Assembly (NCBI GenBank): GCA_039555135.1
Contig: CP114179.1
Location: forward strand, 248,001-312,000
From: Phycisphaeraceae bacterium D3-23
GTDB lineage: Bacteria; Planctomycetota; Phycisphaerae; Phycisphaerales; Phycisphaeraceae
Length of the DNA: 64,000 nt
Direction of reading: 5' to 3'
The first letter of the stretch is position 1. Each line of letters opens with the position of its first letter. Shown here piece after piece: positions 9,069 to 17,978 of the stretch. The notes beneath the pieces were generated by a model. It had not been told where the DNA came from. It saw nothing but the letters and a program-made list of their open reading frames with translations, and made no database searches. Position numbers and translations under genes: made by a program.

Positions 9069-10211
9069 ATGCGCCTCGGACTCGACGCCCGAACCCTGTT
9101 TGCCGACCAACGCCGCGGGATCGGCAAGAGTCTGCTGCGCCTCTACAGCCACCTGGCCGACGCCCGGCCCGGCTGGGAGATCGTCGCGTACCACCGCTCG
9201 CCCGGCCCCCCGCCAAGCGACCTGCCCCGAAACTTCACGCCCCGCTTCATCGAGATGCGTGGCGATCGGCTGGACGCCTGGATGCAGGTCCGCCTGCCCG
9301 CTGCGGCGCGGATGGAGCGTCTCGACGCCCTGCACTGCCCGGCCAACCACTGCCCGCGATGGATGCCCGTGCCGACCCTCGTCACGATCCACGACCTCAT
9401 CCCGCTCGATATGCCCCAGGGCCGACCCGCACGCGAACTCAAACGTTTCGAGCTGTCGGTCGAACACGCCTGCCAGAAGGCGGCTGCGGTGGTGAGCCCG
9501 TCGCGTTTCGTGCGCGGGCGGCTCGTCGGCGAGCACGGGCTGGACCCGCGGCGCGGCGTCGTGGTCCCGTGGGGTCCGACGCTCGAAGAGAGCACCATCG
9601 ACATCGGCCGGGCCGAGAGTGTCGTCGCGTCGCTGGGCGTGTCCAGCCCGTACGTGCTGCACTTCGGCGCGAGCGAAGAACGCAAGAACACCCGCGGCGT
9701 GATCGAGGCCTGGGCGATGGTTCGGCCGCGCTACCGCCAGAACTGCCGATTGCTCATCGTCGGGCTCGACGACAAAAGCCGGCGTGACCTGGGCAAGCTG
9801 TGCGACCTGCTCGGGCTGGGCAAGAGCGTTGTGCTTCGGGGCTATGTGCCGGAGGCGGAGTTGCCGCTGCTGCTGAGCTGCGCGACGGTGCTGCTATACC
9901 CGAGCTTGTCCGAGGGGTTTGGCTTGCCGGTGCTGGAGGCCTTTGCCTCGGCGACACCGGTGATTACATCGGATACCACGAGCCTGCCCGAAGTCGCGGG
10001 GGACGCGGCGATGCTCGTCCCGCCGGGCCGGGCGACGGCGCTGGCCAGCGCGATGACGGCGCTGATCAAAGACCCGATGCGCCGCGCCGAGCTCGCGGGG
10101 CGTGGCACGAAACGATTGCGTGACTACGACTGGGATAAGTCCGCCGCGAACTTCGCCCGCGTCTGCGAGGCCGTGAGCAAGCGTCGCCGCAGCCGACGCA
10201 GTGCCGCCTGA
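9069..10211 (+). CDS. glycosyltransferase family 4 protein
   Basis: A 380-residue GT-B glycosyltransferase. The C-terminal half shows the family-4 nucleotide-sugar motif (SEGFGLPVLEAFASATPVIT, an E-x7-E arrangement) and the linker strand YVLHFGASEERKN. The N-terminal domain begins MRLGLDARTLF and contains the GIGKS loop expected for acceptor binding. The start at 9069 has GGAGGG five bases upstream. It is followed, 47 bp on, by another glycosyltransferase, suggesting joint work on a surface polysaccharide or glycolipid. Donor and acceptor cannot be told from sequence. Confidence 0.88.
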   Translation: MRLGLDARTLFADQRRGIGKSLLRLYSHLADARPGWEIVAYHRSPGPPPSDLPRNFTPRFIEMRGDRLDAWMQVRLPAAARMERLDALHCPANHCPRWMPVPTLVTIHDLIPLDMPQGRPARELKRFELSVEHACQKAAAVVSPSRFVRGRLVGEHGLDPRRGVVVPWGPTLEESTIDIGRAESVVASLGVSSPYVLHFGASEERKNTRGVIEAWAMVRPRYRQNCRLLIVGLDDKSRRDLGKLCDLLGLGKSVVLRGYVPEAELPLLLSCATVLLYPSLSEGFGLPVLEAFASATPVITSDTTSLPEVAGDAAMLVPPGRATALASAMTALIKDPMRRAELAGRGTKRLRDYDWDKSAANFARVCEAVSKRRRSRRSAA

Positions 10212-10258
10212 TCGATGGCCTGCTGTTTACTTTTCGACCTGAAGGGGAGGACCACCTT

Positions 10259-11572
10259 ATGCCGACACCGCAACACCAACTCGACGTACTCTTTGTCAGC
10301 GAGAACCCGCTCTGGCCCATGGACCAGGGCTACCGCGTCCACGGCGCGAACATGGCCAAGACCCTCGCCCAGCACGGGCTCAAGGTCGGCCTCGCGACCA
10401 TCAATACGGCCCAAGAAAAAACACCCGGGTGGATGCAGGAACTCTCGATCGACTGGCCCGCCGCCGGCGCGACCGACATCAAGCGCTTCGCGCTGGGCTG
10501 GTCGGGCAAGCTCATGGGGCTCCGCGACCGGCTCGCCGGGCACCAGGACCTGCACGCCCACCAGCTCGCAGGCGTCTTGCCGCTCGTCGAACAGACCCGT
10601 CCACGCGCGATCGTCGCGCTCGGGCCCCACGGCCCCGCGATCCTGCGCGGGCTCGCCTGGGCCTACCCCAAGCTCCCGCGCGTCTGGTACGCCGCCGACG
10701 AACCCGCCGGGTTCCAGCTTTCCATGCTCCGCCGCGAGGGCATCACCGCCCTGCCGCACCGCGCCCGGCTCGCGTCCGTCTTCGCGCTGATGCAGATCGC
10801 CTTCAACCGCGGCAACAAAGCGCACCGCGCCTCCGCCGTCATCGGCGTTAGCCCGCGCGACACCCGATGGCTGGGCCGGCTCGGCGGGTGCCAGGCCGCC
10901 AATATCCCCAACGGTGTCGATACCGACTACTTCCACCCCGACCACACGCTCCGCGTCCCGCGCACCTGCGTCTTCTGGGGCAACCTGTCGTTCGAGCCCA
11001 ACGTCGATGCCGTCCGCTGGTTCGCGATCAAGGTCTGGAAAAACGCCGTCTACCGCTGGCCCGACGCGACGTGGACGATCGTCGGCCGGTCGCCCAAGCC
11101 CGAGGTGTATGAGCTCGCCGACCTACCCGGTGTCGAAGTCGTCGCCAACGCCAGCGATATCCGCCCGCATGTGCTTTCGAGCGGCGCTGCCGTGATGCCG
11201 ATGCGCTGCGGCCGGGGGATCAAGAACAAGCTGCTCGAAGCCGCAGCGATGGGGATGCCGATCCTCGCGTCGCCCCGTGCGCAGACCGGGCTCGTCTTCG
11301 GCGCACAGCCGGCTCCGATGATGACCTGCAAGGGTGCATCGACCTGGGTCGACGCGCTCGACAAGGTCTGGCACGCCCCGGCCCGCGCCCGAGCGCTGGG
11401 CGAGGCCGCCCGCGAGTGGGTCCTCGAACGCCACACCTGGGGTGGCGCGGCGATGCAGATGCACGGGCTCCTCCAGAGCGTCGCGCCGAGCGAAGACATC
11501 TACCCGCCAACGCAGACGACACCGCATACGACGCGCGCCTCGCAGCCAACGAAACAACGCAAGGCCGCGTAA
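10259..11572 (+). CDS. glycosyltransferase (GT4-like)
   Basis: A 437-residue GT-B enzyme beginning with the typical strand LDVLFVSENPLWPMDQGYRV. The C-terminal domain has 'SCVFWGNLSFEPNVDAV'-like strands (here TCVFWGNLSFEPNVDAVRWF) and the donor-binding segment GRGIKNKLLEAAAMGMPIL. This pattern matches PF13692-type transferases of sugar polymer clusters. A good ribosome site (GGGGAGG) precedes the ATG. It lies in tandem with the preceding transferase and 21 bp ahead of a small membrane protein, and all three may be one operon. Confidence 0.85.
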   Translation: MPTPQHQLDVLFVSENPLWPMDQGYRVHGANMAKTLAQHGLKVGLATINTAQEKTPGWMQELSIDWPAAGATDIKRFALGWSGKLMGLRDRLAGHQDLHAHQLAGVLPLVEQTRPRAIVALGPHGPAILRGLAWAYPKLPRVWYAADEPAGFQLSMLRREGITALPHRARLASVFALMQIAFNRGNKAHRASAVIGVSPRDTRWLGRLGGCQAANIPNGVDTDYFHPDHTLRVPRTCVFWGNLSFEPNVDAVRWFAIKVWKNAVYRWPDATWTIVGRSPKPEVYELADLPGVEVVANASDIRPHVLSSGAAVMPMRCGRGIKNKLLEAAAMGMPILASPRAQTGLVFGAQPAPMMTCKGASTWVDALDKVWHAPARARALGEAAREWVLERHTWGGAAMQMHGLLQSVAPSEDIYPPTQTTPHTTRASQPTKQRKAA

Positions 11573-11593
11573 ACCAACACGAGGGGAAGACGC

Positions 11594-11980
11594 TTGGCTT
11601 TCGCCACCATGCATTTTGCGACCGGGATGGCTTTGGGCGGCGCGCTCGCGCTCGTCGGGGCGGCAGCGCTGCGCCGAAGGCCCACCGTGCTACCGATCGC
11701 CATGACACTGGGCGGCATCTGGGCGATGGTGCCTGACCTGCCACGCCTCTTCACCGAAGACTTCCCCAACGCGCCATTCGCCTCTGTGCTCGGCGCTAAA
11801 CCCTTCCGGCTCTGGCTCGAATCGCACGGCGACTGGTTCGCGCTGCACCGCATGCTCGACAACCAGCCCGCCGAGTTTGCCCTGCACGGCATGTTCCTCA
11901 TGGTCGTCTTCTATAACGCCGCTCTGCTGGGCCCAGCCATCCTGCGCTGGCGGCGACGCAGGCAGCCGCTCCCCGCCTGA
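11594..11980 (+). CDS. small membrane protein of unknown function
   Basis: A 128-residue protein with two or three hydrophobic segments (HFATGMALGGALALVGAAAL; VLPIAMTLGGIWAMVPDL; MFLMVVFYNAALLGPAIL) and a basic C-terminus. The start is a TTG preceded seven bases upstream by GAGGGG; an ATG at 11609 is the alternative. Conserved-looking His and Asp (MHFATG, MVPDLPRL) are reminiscent of YdjM-type membrane hydrolases, but it is far shorter, so I do not assign that function. It follows the two glycosyltransferases on the same strand. Confidence 0.55.
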   Translation: MAFATMHFATGMALGGALALVGAAALRRRPTVLPIAMTLGGIWAMVPDLPRLFTEDFPNAPFASVLGAKPFRLWLESHGDWFALHRMLDNQPAEFALHGMFLMVVFYNAALLGPAILRWRRRRQPLPA

Positions 11981-12164
11981 CTTCGGTGCAGGCCACACCG
12001 AAAACCCCCCATTAACCCGCAACGCGATCGGGTCGATAGAAACATCGGCAGGCCATCGCCTGCCATGCCGCCGCCGATCGTGCGTTCGCGGCATCTTGGG
12101 GACCCACCCAACCCAGCCACCCGACACCTGATGCGCGGCCGAGGCCCGCCTGTGAGGAATACCG

Positions 12165-12494
12165 ATGACCGAGCCAACACAGACCCTTCCGACCATGACC
12201 GAGCACTTCGAGACCTGGCGTTTCACCGCCGTCCCCTGCGAGGCTCAGCGGGTCTACCTCGTGCTTGATGACGGCATCGGCCCGAGCCGGTGGATCGAGA
12301 TGCAGCCCGTCGTCGGTAGGAAGGGCCACTGGGACGCCAGCGCGAACCTCAAGCCAGGGCACCACCGCGCCCGATACTTCACCGGCAATGACGGCGCATT
12401 CCTCAACTGCGGCAACTTCGGCCTGAGCGCCCAGCGCACCAGTGCCCCCTGCCCCGATGTCTTCCTCGAGCCCCTCGAAGCCCTCGCCGCCTAA
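12165..12494 (+). CDS. small protein with possible CBM48/E-set-like fold
   Basis: A 109-residue cytoplasmic protein. The order of elements (AQRVYLVLDD ... WIEMQPVVGRKGHWDAS ... LKPGHHRARYFTGNDG) resembles glycogen-binding E-set domains (CBM48/AMPK type), where a Trp and a 'L.pG.h.Yrf..dG' turn are typical. This is a pattern impression, not a demonstrated homology. It has no signal peptide. The 180 bp upstream hold no other gene I can support. Confidence 0.5.
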   Translation: MTEPTQTLPTMTEHFETWRFTAVPCEAQRVYLVLDDGIGPSRWIEMQPVVGRKGHWDASANLKPGHHRARYFTGNDGAFLNCGNFGLSAQRTSAPCPDVFLEPLEALAA

Positions 12495-12711
12495 CCCGTC
12501 AGGCAACCGCCATCCGCCCCCCGCGCCGAGGGCTGAGACCGCGCAGCCCGGGATCACCCATTCAAAACGCCACCACGAACACCCCACCCCTCTGATGCGT
12601 AATGCTGGCATCGGGGTGCTGTCTGCTGGTACATTGGTAGACGGCACCCGACAACATCCAGGGCCCCGGTTGCGTGGCCGGAGCCATACACCCCCAGCAT
12701 GGGATACCGCT

Positions 12712-13917
12712 ATGACTACCCGACGTCTCCTGTTATCCGCACTTACGATGGCCTGTGCCGGTGCCGCCGGCTTGGCCAGCGCCGTTGACTTCGCCGACCC
12801 CGTCCGTATGGAAGCCGGCGGCGAGCCGATCAAGGTCGAAGCGCCCGGCTACGCCGCGCCTTGCTGGGCCGATGTCGATAACGACGGTGACAAAGACCTC
12901 CTCGTGGGTCAGTTCAACAGCGGCAAGATCCACGTCTTCCGAAACCACGGCGACGGCACTCTCGCGGCAGGCGAGTTCCTCGAAGCCGAGGGCGAAGTCG
13001 CCATCGTCTCGGGCGTATGGTGATGCACCAGTTCAACGCCACAGTTAGTGGACCTGAACAACGACGGCTTCAACGACATCCTCTCGGGCAGCTACTCCTG
13101 GGACAACCGTGAACTCGGCATGGCCGGCACCTTCCAGGTGCTCTACGGCGAGGACGACGGCACGTTCAAGAAGCCGATCAACCTCACCGGCTCCGACGAC
13201 AACGTGCTCATCATCCCCGCGACACAAGAGAACGTCATCGAGAAGATCTGCACCCGCCCCACCGCGACCGACTGGGACGGCGACGGCAACACCGACCTCA
13301 TCGTCGGCAACTTCGCCGGCAGCTTCTATGTCTTCAAGGGTGATGCCGACGGCAACTTCTACCCCGAGCCCGAACAGGTCAAGGTCGATGGCGAGCCGCT
13401 CATGGTCCCGGGCATGCACAGCGACCCGTTCGTGATCGACTGGGACGGCGATGGTGATATGGACCTGCTCAGCGGCTCGGCCCAGGGCGGCGTCTTCTTC
13501 GCCGAAAACACCGCGGGTGCCGGCACGACACCAGAACTCAAGGCCTTCGAGCAGGTCATCGAGCCCGCCGGCTACGCACAGGCCGGGGCAGGCCCGACCC
13601 CCACCGCGCCCGCCGGCTCAACCCGCATCTGGATCGACGATGTCGACGGCGACGGCAAGTTCGACCTCCTGGTCGGCGACTCGGCCCGTGTCGTCAGCTA
13701 CCCCGAAGGCATGACCCAGGAAGAGTCCCAGGCCCGCCAGGCCGAGTGGGATGAAACGACCCAGCAAATCATCGCCGAGATGCAGGCACTCCAGGCCGAC
13801 CCACAAAGCGAGGCGTACCAGGAAGTCATGCAGCGCTACCAAGCCCACTACCAGAGCCGCTCCGAGTTCATCCTCGAAGAAAGCACCGGCTTCGTCTGGC
13901 TATACGTCCAGCAGTAG
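12712..13917 (+). CDS. secreted FG-GAP repeat protein with in-frame UGA (candidate selenoprotein)
   Basis: A 401-codon frame that is continuous except for a TGA at codon 104 (13021-13023). A signal peptide occupies residues 1-24 (MTTRRLLLSALTMACAGAAG...). Five FG-GAP/VCBS calcium-loop repeats follow, for example DVDNDGDKDLLVG, DLNNDGFNDILSG, DWDGDGNTDLIVG, DWDGDGDMDLLSG and DVDGDGKFDLLVG, then a Gln/Glu-rich helical tail. The repeats lie on both sides of the TGA in the same frame, with protein-like sequence directly after it (GVW-UGA-CTSSTPQLVDLN), so this is not a frameshift. A SECIS-like hairpin sits just downstream. Either UGA encodes selenocysteine or the gene carries a nonsense mutation; conventional callers would split it at 13023/13048. 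Function probably extracellular binding or structure. Confidence 0.7.
13021..13059 (+). promoter_or_regulatory. SECIS-like hairpin after in-frame UGA
   Basis: Seven bases after the TGA, GTTCA (13031-13035) pairs with TGAAC (13055-13059). After a 3x3 internal loop, CCAC pairs with GTGG around the loop AGTTA. The loop begins 19 nt after the UGA and has G as its second base, both within the known bacterial SECIS consensus. The stems are short, so this is suggestive rather than proven. Confidence 0.4.
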
Positions 13918-13947
13918 TCACAGCGATATTGCGAAATCAAACCCAAG

Positions 13948-13977
13948 GCCGGGCGACTTTAGTCGCCCGGCTTTTTT
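13948..13977 (+). terminator. rho-independent terminator of the FG-GAP gene
   Basis: GCCGGGCGACT and AGTCGCCCGGC form an 11-bp stem with a two-base loop, followed by TTTTTT, 30 bp after the FG-GAP stop codon. Confidence 0.85.
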
Positions 13978-13996
13978 ACGTACGGGTCCCACACCA

Positions 13997-14347
13997 TCAC
14001 ATCCCCGGCAGATTCAGCCCGCCGGTCACATCCCCCAGCGAGTCCTTCATCAACTCCTGCACCTTCAGCACCGCATCATTGAACGCCGCAGCCAGCAGCT
14101 CCTCAACCATCTCGCGGTCGGCGTCGCTACCCACACCCGCCAGCGCGCCGACCATCGCTGGGTCGATCGTCACCGACTGGACCTCGAACTTGCCGTTCAA
14201 GACGACCCGCACCGCGCCCGCGCCGGCCTCGCCCTGCGCGGTCTTGTGCGCGAGCGCTTCCTGCGCCTCTTCGAGCTTCGTCTTCATCTCACCGAGGTTC
14301 CCCATCATCCCCGCGAGTTCTTTAAGGTTCTTCAAGTTATCGAACAT
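13997..14347 (-). CDS. ybaB: YbaB/EbfC family nucleoid-associated protein
   Basis: A 116-residue small DNA-binding protein of the YbaB/EbfC family, which binds DNA as a dimer. It begins MFDNLKNLKELAGMMGNLGE, has the family's helical N-terminus, then the strand VRVVLNGKFEVQSVTIDPAM and a C-terminal helix (LLAAAFNDAVLKVQELMKDS). The start has AAGGAAG five bases upstream. In many bacteria ybaB follows dnaX and precedes recR; here an AsmA-like gene is inserted between dnaX and ybaB, and recR is not present downstream. Confidence 0.9.
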   Translation of the reverse strand: MFDNLKNLKELAGMMGNLGEMKTKLEEAQEALAHKTAQGEAGAGAVRVVLNGKFEVQSVTIDPAMVGALAGVGSDADREMVEELLAAAFNDAVLKVQELMKDSLGDVTGGLNLPGM

Positions 14348-14376
14348 CGGGCTTCCTTTAGTCGTCGGTAGCAATT

Positions 14377-16119
14377 CTAAAAATCATCATACGGGTCACG
14401 CGGCACAACGCGCGGCGTCGGGTCCGTCGGCTGCGACGTCTCGTCAGATTCCGCAGACGCCGCGCTGCCCGCGGACCCTGCGTCAGACTGCGCCACGACC
14501 GGAGGAGTCCAGGGCGGCAGCTCCTCGTCGTCATCCCCCGGGGCGCCGCGCAGCCCGCCGAACGCCACGGGCCGGATCGCAGGCGACTCGGCCGTGCCCG
14601 ACACGCGGTACGCCAACATCGAGTCGGTCAGCGCGCCGAATACGTCGCCGATCACCCCGAGCGTATCCTGCACCTTCTCCAGCGGGCCGGCATTGACCTG
14701 CACGTCCATCGACTGGTCGAAGAACACGTTGCCCCGCCCACGCACCGCGAACCAGCTCCCGACCAGCTCCATCTTGCTCAGGTAGGCGCGGTCGCCCCGC
14801 AGACGGAACGCGATCTCGGCGCGGTCGCGGCCGGCCGTCGCGTCCTCGGGCTTAGAGAGGTCCCCTGCCGACTCCATAAAGTCGATGATGTCTGAGATGA
14901 CCATGATGCGGGCGATGCGCCCCTGCCGGATCTCGAGCGTGCCCTCGCCGCGCAGCTCGGTCAATAGGAATGCCAACGGCCCGTTCGCGCTGAGCTGGAA
15001 GTCCGCGAGCCCCGCGTAGCGCGGCACGACTCCCTCGGCCGGGCGCAGCGTCTTCTCGATCGCCAGCCCGTTCCCGCCCAGCCGGAGGTCGAACGGGTAG
15101 CCCTCGGAGAGCCGAACCACCGCGTCGCCACGGATCTCGCCGTCGAAGATCTCACCCTCCAGACGGGTCAGCTCGACGACGCGTTCCTCCGACTCCGCCA
15201 CCAGCCGGAAACGCTCCGCCACGACGCGGTGCTCGCCGATCAAGGCATTGACCCCCGTCGCGGTCAGGTCGATATCGAGCGCCGAGTCCTGCCACGTCGC
15301 AAGGTCCAGCAGGCCCGACACACCCAGCACCACATCGCCCGTCAGGTCATAAGGCGCGATCAACGTCTGCACCGACTGGGGCAGGAACTGGTCGTGCTCG
15401 CGGTCGAGTTTCAGCTCAATGTCGACCGACGCGATCTGCAGCGTGAACGCGTCGATATCAAAGCCCGCCTCGATCGTCGCACCCAGCGCCGGCTTGCGGT
15501 TCAGATCGAGCGATAGCTGGTACACCCCGCCCGACTGCGCGTCGATGTTCAGGTCGGTCGTGATCTCATCGAACACCGTCGGCTGCGTCCCGGGGTCGCG
15601 CGTGTCCAGCACGACCTGCGCCTCGATCAGTGCCACGAGCTTGAGCTGCAGCACTTCACTCAGGGGCGGGGCCTCGGCGTCGGGCTCGGCTTTAACGAGC
15701 TGGCTAAACCCAATCAGCGGGCCGCCACCCTCCGGCGTCACCAGCCGGACGGTCGGCTTCTCCAGCGTCACACTCTCCACCACGATCGGCTTACCCATCC
15801 GCGGGAGCTCGCCCAGCGTGATGTGCATCGACTCGGCCTCGAAGATATTGACTTTTTTGCCCGGCGCGTCGGGGTCATCCGCGACCAGGCGGACACCGAG
15901 CAGGGTGACGCTGCGCGGGGCCTGGTAATCGACCTCGTCGAATTCGAGCTGCGGGATGAGGTAGCTGTTGAGCGTCGCCTTGACCTGCCTGCCGACCCAC
16001 GCCTCGAGCGGTGACTCGCCCACCCCGCCGATCATGTAGAAGACCACACCCCCGACCGCCGCGAGCAGAACAAAGAGGACGAGGACGGCCCAGAGCAATC
16101 GTTTTCCGGTCTTACGCAT
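14377..16119 (-). CDS. AsmA-like membrane-anchored protein
   Basis: A 580-residue protein with an N-terminal membrane anchor (LLWAVLVLFVLLAAVGGVVFYMI) and a long beta-rich periplasmic region. 'ALIEAQVVLDTRDPG' and 'LPRMGKPIVVESVTLEKPTV' resemble AsmA/DUF748-type sequences, which contribute to lipid transport or outer-membrane biogenesis in Gram-negative cells. The C-terminus is Ser/Ala/Pro-rich and probably disordered. The start MRKTGKRL at 16119 is favoured over a GTG at 16161 because the membrane anchor follows directly. It lies between dnaX and ybaB on the same strand, an unusual insertion into that pair. Confidence 0.65.
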   Translation of the reverse strand: MRKTGKRLLWAVLVLFVLLAAVGGVVFYMIGGVGESPLEAWVGRQVKATLNSYLIPQLEFDEVDYQAPRSVTLLGVRLVADDPDAPGKKVNIFEAESMHITLGELPRMGKPIVVESVTLEKPTVRLVTPEGGGPLIGFSQLVKAEPDAEAPPLSEVLQLKLVALIEAQVVLDTRDPGTQPTVFDEITTDLNIDAQSGGVYQLSLDLNRKPALGATIEAGFDIDAFTLQIASVDIELKLDREHDQFLPQSVQTLIAPYDLTGDVVLGVSGLLDLATWQDSALDIDLTATGVNALIGEHRVVAERFRLVAESEERVVELTRLEGEIFDGEIRGDAVVRLSEGYPFDLRLGGNGLAIEKTLRPAEGVVPRYAGLADFQLSANGPLAFLLTELRGEGTLEIRQGRIARIMVISDIIDFMESAGDLSKPEDATAGRDRAEIAFRLRGDRAYLSKMELVGSWFAVRGRGNVFFDQSMDVQVNAGPLEKVQDTLGVIGDVFGALTDSMLAYRVSGTAESPAIRPVAFGGLRGAPGDDDEELPPWTPPVVAQSDAGSAGSAASAESDETSQPTDPTPRVVPRDPYDDF

Positions 16120-16224
16120 AGCGGTATGGTAGGCGGGCGGGTGCGTCTGTGTTGATGACACGCGACGCCAGAACTCGTTGAGGCGCGGGTACCAAGGTTG
16201 AACCGCTTCTGCGGACCGACCGTT

Positions 16225-17973
16225 TCAGTTGCCTTCCGGCTTGTTCTGTTTACGGGTATCGACAAGCACGGCGTCGGGGAAGGCGTCGAGCACGTCGCGC
16301 ACGAGCGGGAGCCCCATCGCCTTTTGCCGGTCCAGCTGCGACGATGAGCCGGCACTGTCGGTGGGCTGCGCCGCGTTGGGGTTAGCGGGCTCGGTGAGCT
16401 CGACGCGGAAGCGTTTGGAGGTGAGCTTGGTGAGCTCCATCGCCAGCCGGTCGCGCTGGCGTTGCCCGGCAAACGCGGCGATGTCGCGTTGGCCGCTGCG
16501 CGGTTCGAGCAGGCAGACGCCCGACTCGGTATCGAGCTTGACCAGCTGGAGCTTATCGACCCAGGCGAATGATGAGGCCGAGGCGACGCGATCGTGCAGC
16601 GCTTTCCAGACGCCCTGTGGGTCGGACAGGTCGACGGCCGAGGTGATCGTCGGCTCGGGCGCTGCATCCGCTGATCGTGACGGTGCGGGATCGCCTTCAC
16701 GCGGGCGATCGGTGGCCTGCGATGGCTGGGTGCGGGCGGGCGGCGCGTAGTTGTCCTGTGACGGCGGGGCCGGGCTACCCGTTAGCTTTTTTTTTTCTTG
16801 CGCCGGGGGCAGGCCGCCCGCGAGCAGCGCCGCGACGTCCGCCATCTTCTCCGCCAGCGCCAGCCGAACCATCGTCGCATCCAGCAGCGCACGCGGGTTG
16901 GAAGAGCGTTTCCCGCTGCTGCTGAGCCCCTCGCACAGCGCGATCATATGGACCAGGCCCGGCGCATCGAATCGCTTCGCCTGCTCGGCGGCCTTGGTGC
17001 GCGCTTCGGGCGAGAGCTCGACGAGTTCGGAGTCTGCGCCGCAAGCCGCGATGAGCATCAGTTGGCGCAGGCGCTCAACCAGCACATCGATCACCTGCTC
17101 CTGGCCGATGCCCGAGGCGAGCAGCGTCTCGGTCTGGTCCAGCGTGTTGGCGATGTCGCCGTCGGCCAGCGCATCGACGAGCGCGACCACGCGCTCGCGC
17201 GGCGGGAGCCCGAGCATGTTCTCGAGAAGCGTGCCGGTCAGCGGGCGTTCTTCGGACGCGGCGAGCCGATCCATCAGCGACAGCGCATCGCGCATCGAGC
17301 CGTTGCCCAGCACCGCGACCTGGTAGAGCACCTCGTCCTCCGCCTCGATCTTCTCGCCCTTCAAGACGTTGGCCAGGTGCTGCTTGATCTGCGCCGTCGG
17401 GATGTTCTTAAAGTCGAACCGCTGGCAGCGCGAGTGGATCGTCGCGGGGATCTTGTGCGGCTCGGTCGTCGCGAGGATGAATTTCACGTGCGACGGCGGC
17501 TCCTCCATGATCTTCAGGAGCGCATTGAAAGCGTCCTTGGTGAGCTGGTGGACCTCGTCGATGATGTAGACCTTGTACCGCGCGTTGTCGGTCGGGCTGA
17601 GCCCGGCCTTGGCGATGATGTCCCGTGCGTCATCAATGCCGCGATTGCTCGCGCCGTCGAGCTCGATGACGTTGAGGTCGTCGCCGCGCATGATGGCGTC
17701 GGCCATGCGCTGCTGGACGTCGGGGGCGGGGTACTCGTGGTCGTCGTTGTCGGGCTTGGGCGCGTCTTCGACGGTATCAGGCGCGTTGAGCGCGCGGGCG
17801 AAGAGCCGGGCCATGGACGTCTTGCCCACCCCGCGGGTGCCGGTGAAGAGGTAGGCGTGGGCGACACGGCCCGAGCGGATGGCGTTTTTGAGGGTGTCGG
17901 CGATCGCGCCCTGGCCGACGACGTCGCCGAAGGCCTGGCTGCGGTAGCGTCGGGCTAGGACGGTGTAGGCCAT
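16225..17973 (-). CDS. dnaX: DNA polymerase III subunit tau/gamma
   Basis: The clamp-loader ATPase of the replisome, 582 residues for the full (tau) product. It begins MAYTVLARRYRSQAFGDVVG, with Walker A GTRGVGKTS, the segment YKVYIIDEVHQLTKDAFNAL and sensor regions ILATTEPHKIPATI. The usual four-cysteine zinc module after Walker A is absent: this stretch reads NAPDTVEDAPKPDNDD and has no cysteines. A run of ten A (16796-16787) within codons Glu-Lys-Lys-Lys (393-396) allows a -1 shift that ends at TAG 16775-16777, giving a gamma-like 399-residue product. A palindromic element and the SRP RNA gene lie upstream. Confidence 0.95.
   Translation of the reverse strand: MAYTVLARRYRSQAFGDVVGQGAIADTLKNAIRSGRVAHAYLFTGTRGVGKTSMARLFARALNAPDTVEDAPKPDNDDHEYPAPDVQQRMADAIMRGDDLNVIELDGASNRGIDDARDIIAKAGLSPTDNARYKVYIIDEVHQLTKDAFNALLKIMEEPPSHVKFILATTEPHKIPATIHSRCQRFDFKNIPTAQIKQHLANVLKGEKIEAEDEVLYQVAVLGNGSMRDALSLMDRLAASEERPLTGTLLENMLGLPPRERVVALVDALADGDIANTLDQTETLLASGIGQEQVIDVLVERLRQLMLIAACGADSELVELSPEARTKAAEQAKRFDAPGLVHMIALCEGLSSSGKRSSNPRALLDATMVRLALAEKMADVAALLAGGLPPAQEKKKLTGSPAPPSQDNYAPPARTQPSQATDRPREGDPAPSRSADAAPEPTITSAVDLSDPQGVWKALHDRVASASSFAWVDKLQLVKLDTESGVCLLEPRSGQRDIAAFAGQRQRDRLAMELTKLTSKRFRVELTEPANPNAAQPTDSAGSSSQLDRQKAMGLPLVRDVLDAFPDAVLVDTRKQNKPEGN
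16775..16797 (-). promoter_or_regulatory. dnaX slippery site with immediate -1 stop
   Basis: Minus strand GAAAAAAAAAAG followed, in the -1 frame, by GCT AAC GGG TAG. Slippage of ribosome or polymerase on the A run would add Ala-Asn-Gly and stop. A short stem (CGGG/CCCG) surrounds the stop. Confidence 0.65.
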
Positions 17974-17978
17974 GGGGA

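Noticed and set aside
13948-13977. Terminator for ybaB
   Set aside because: The T tract follows the hairpin on the plus strand, so it serves the FG-GAP gene; the minus side lacks a T run.
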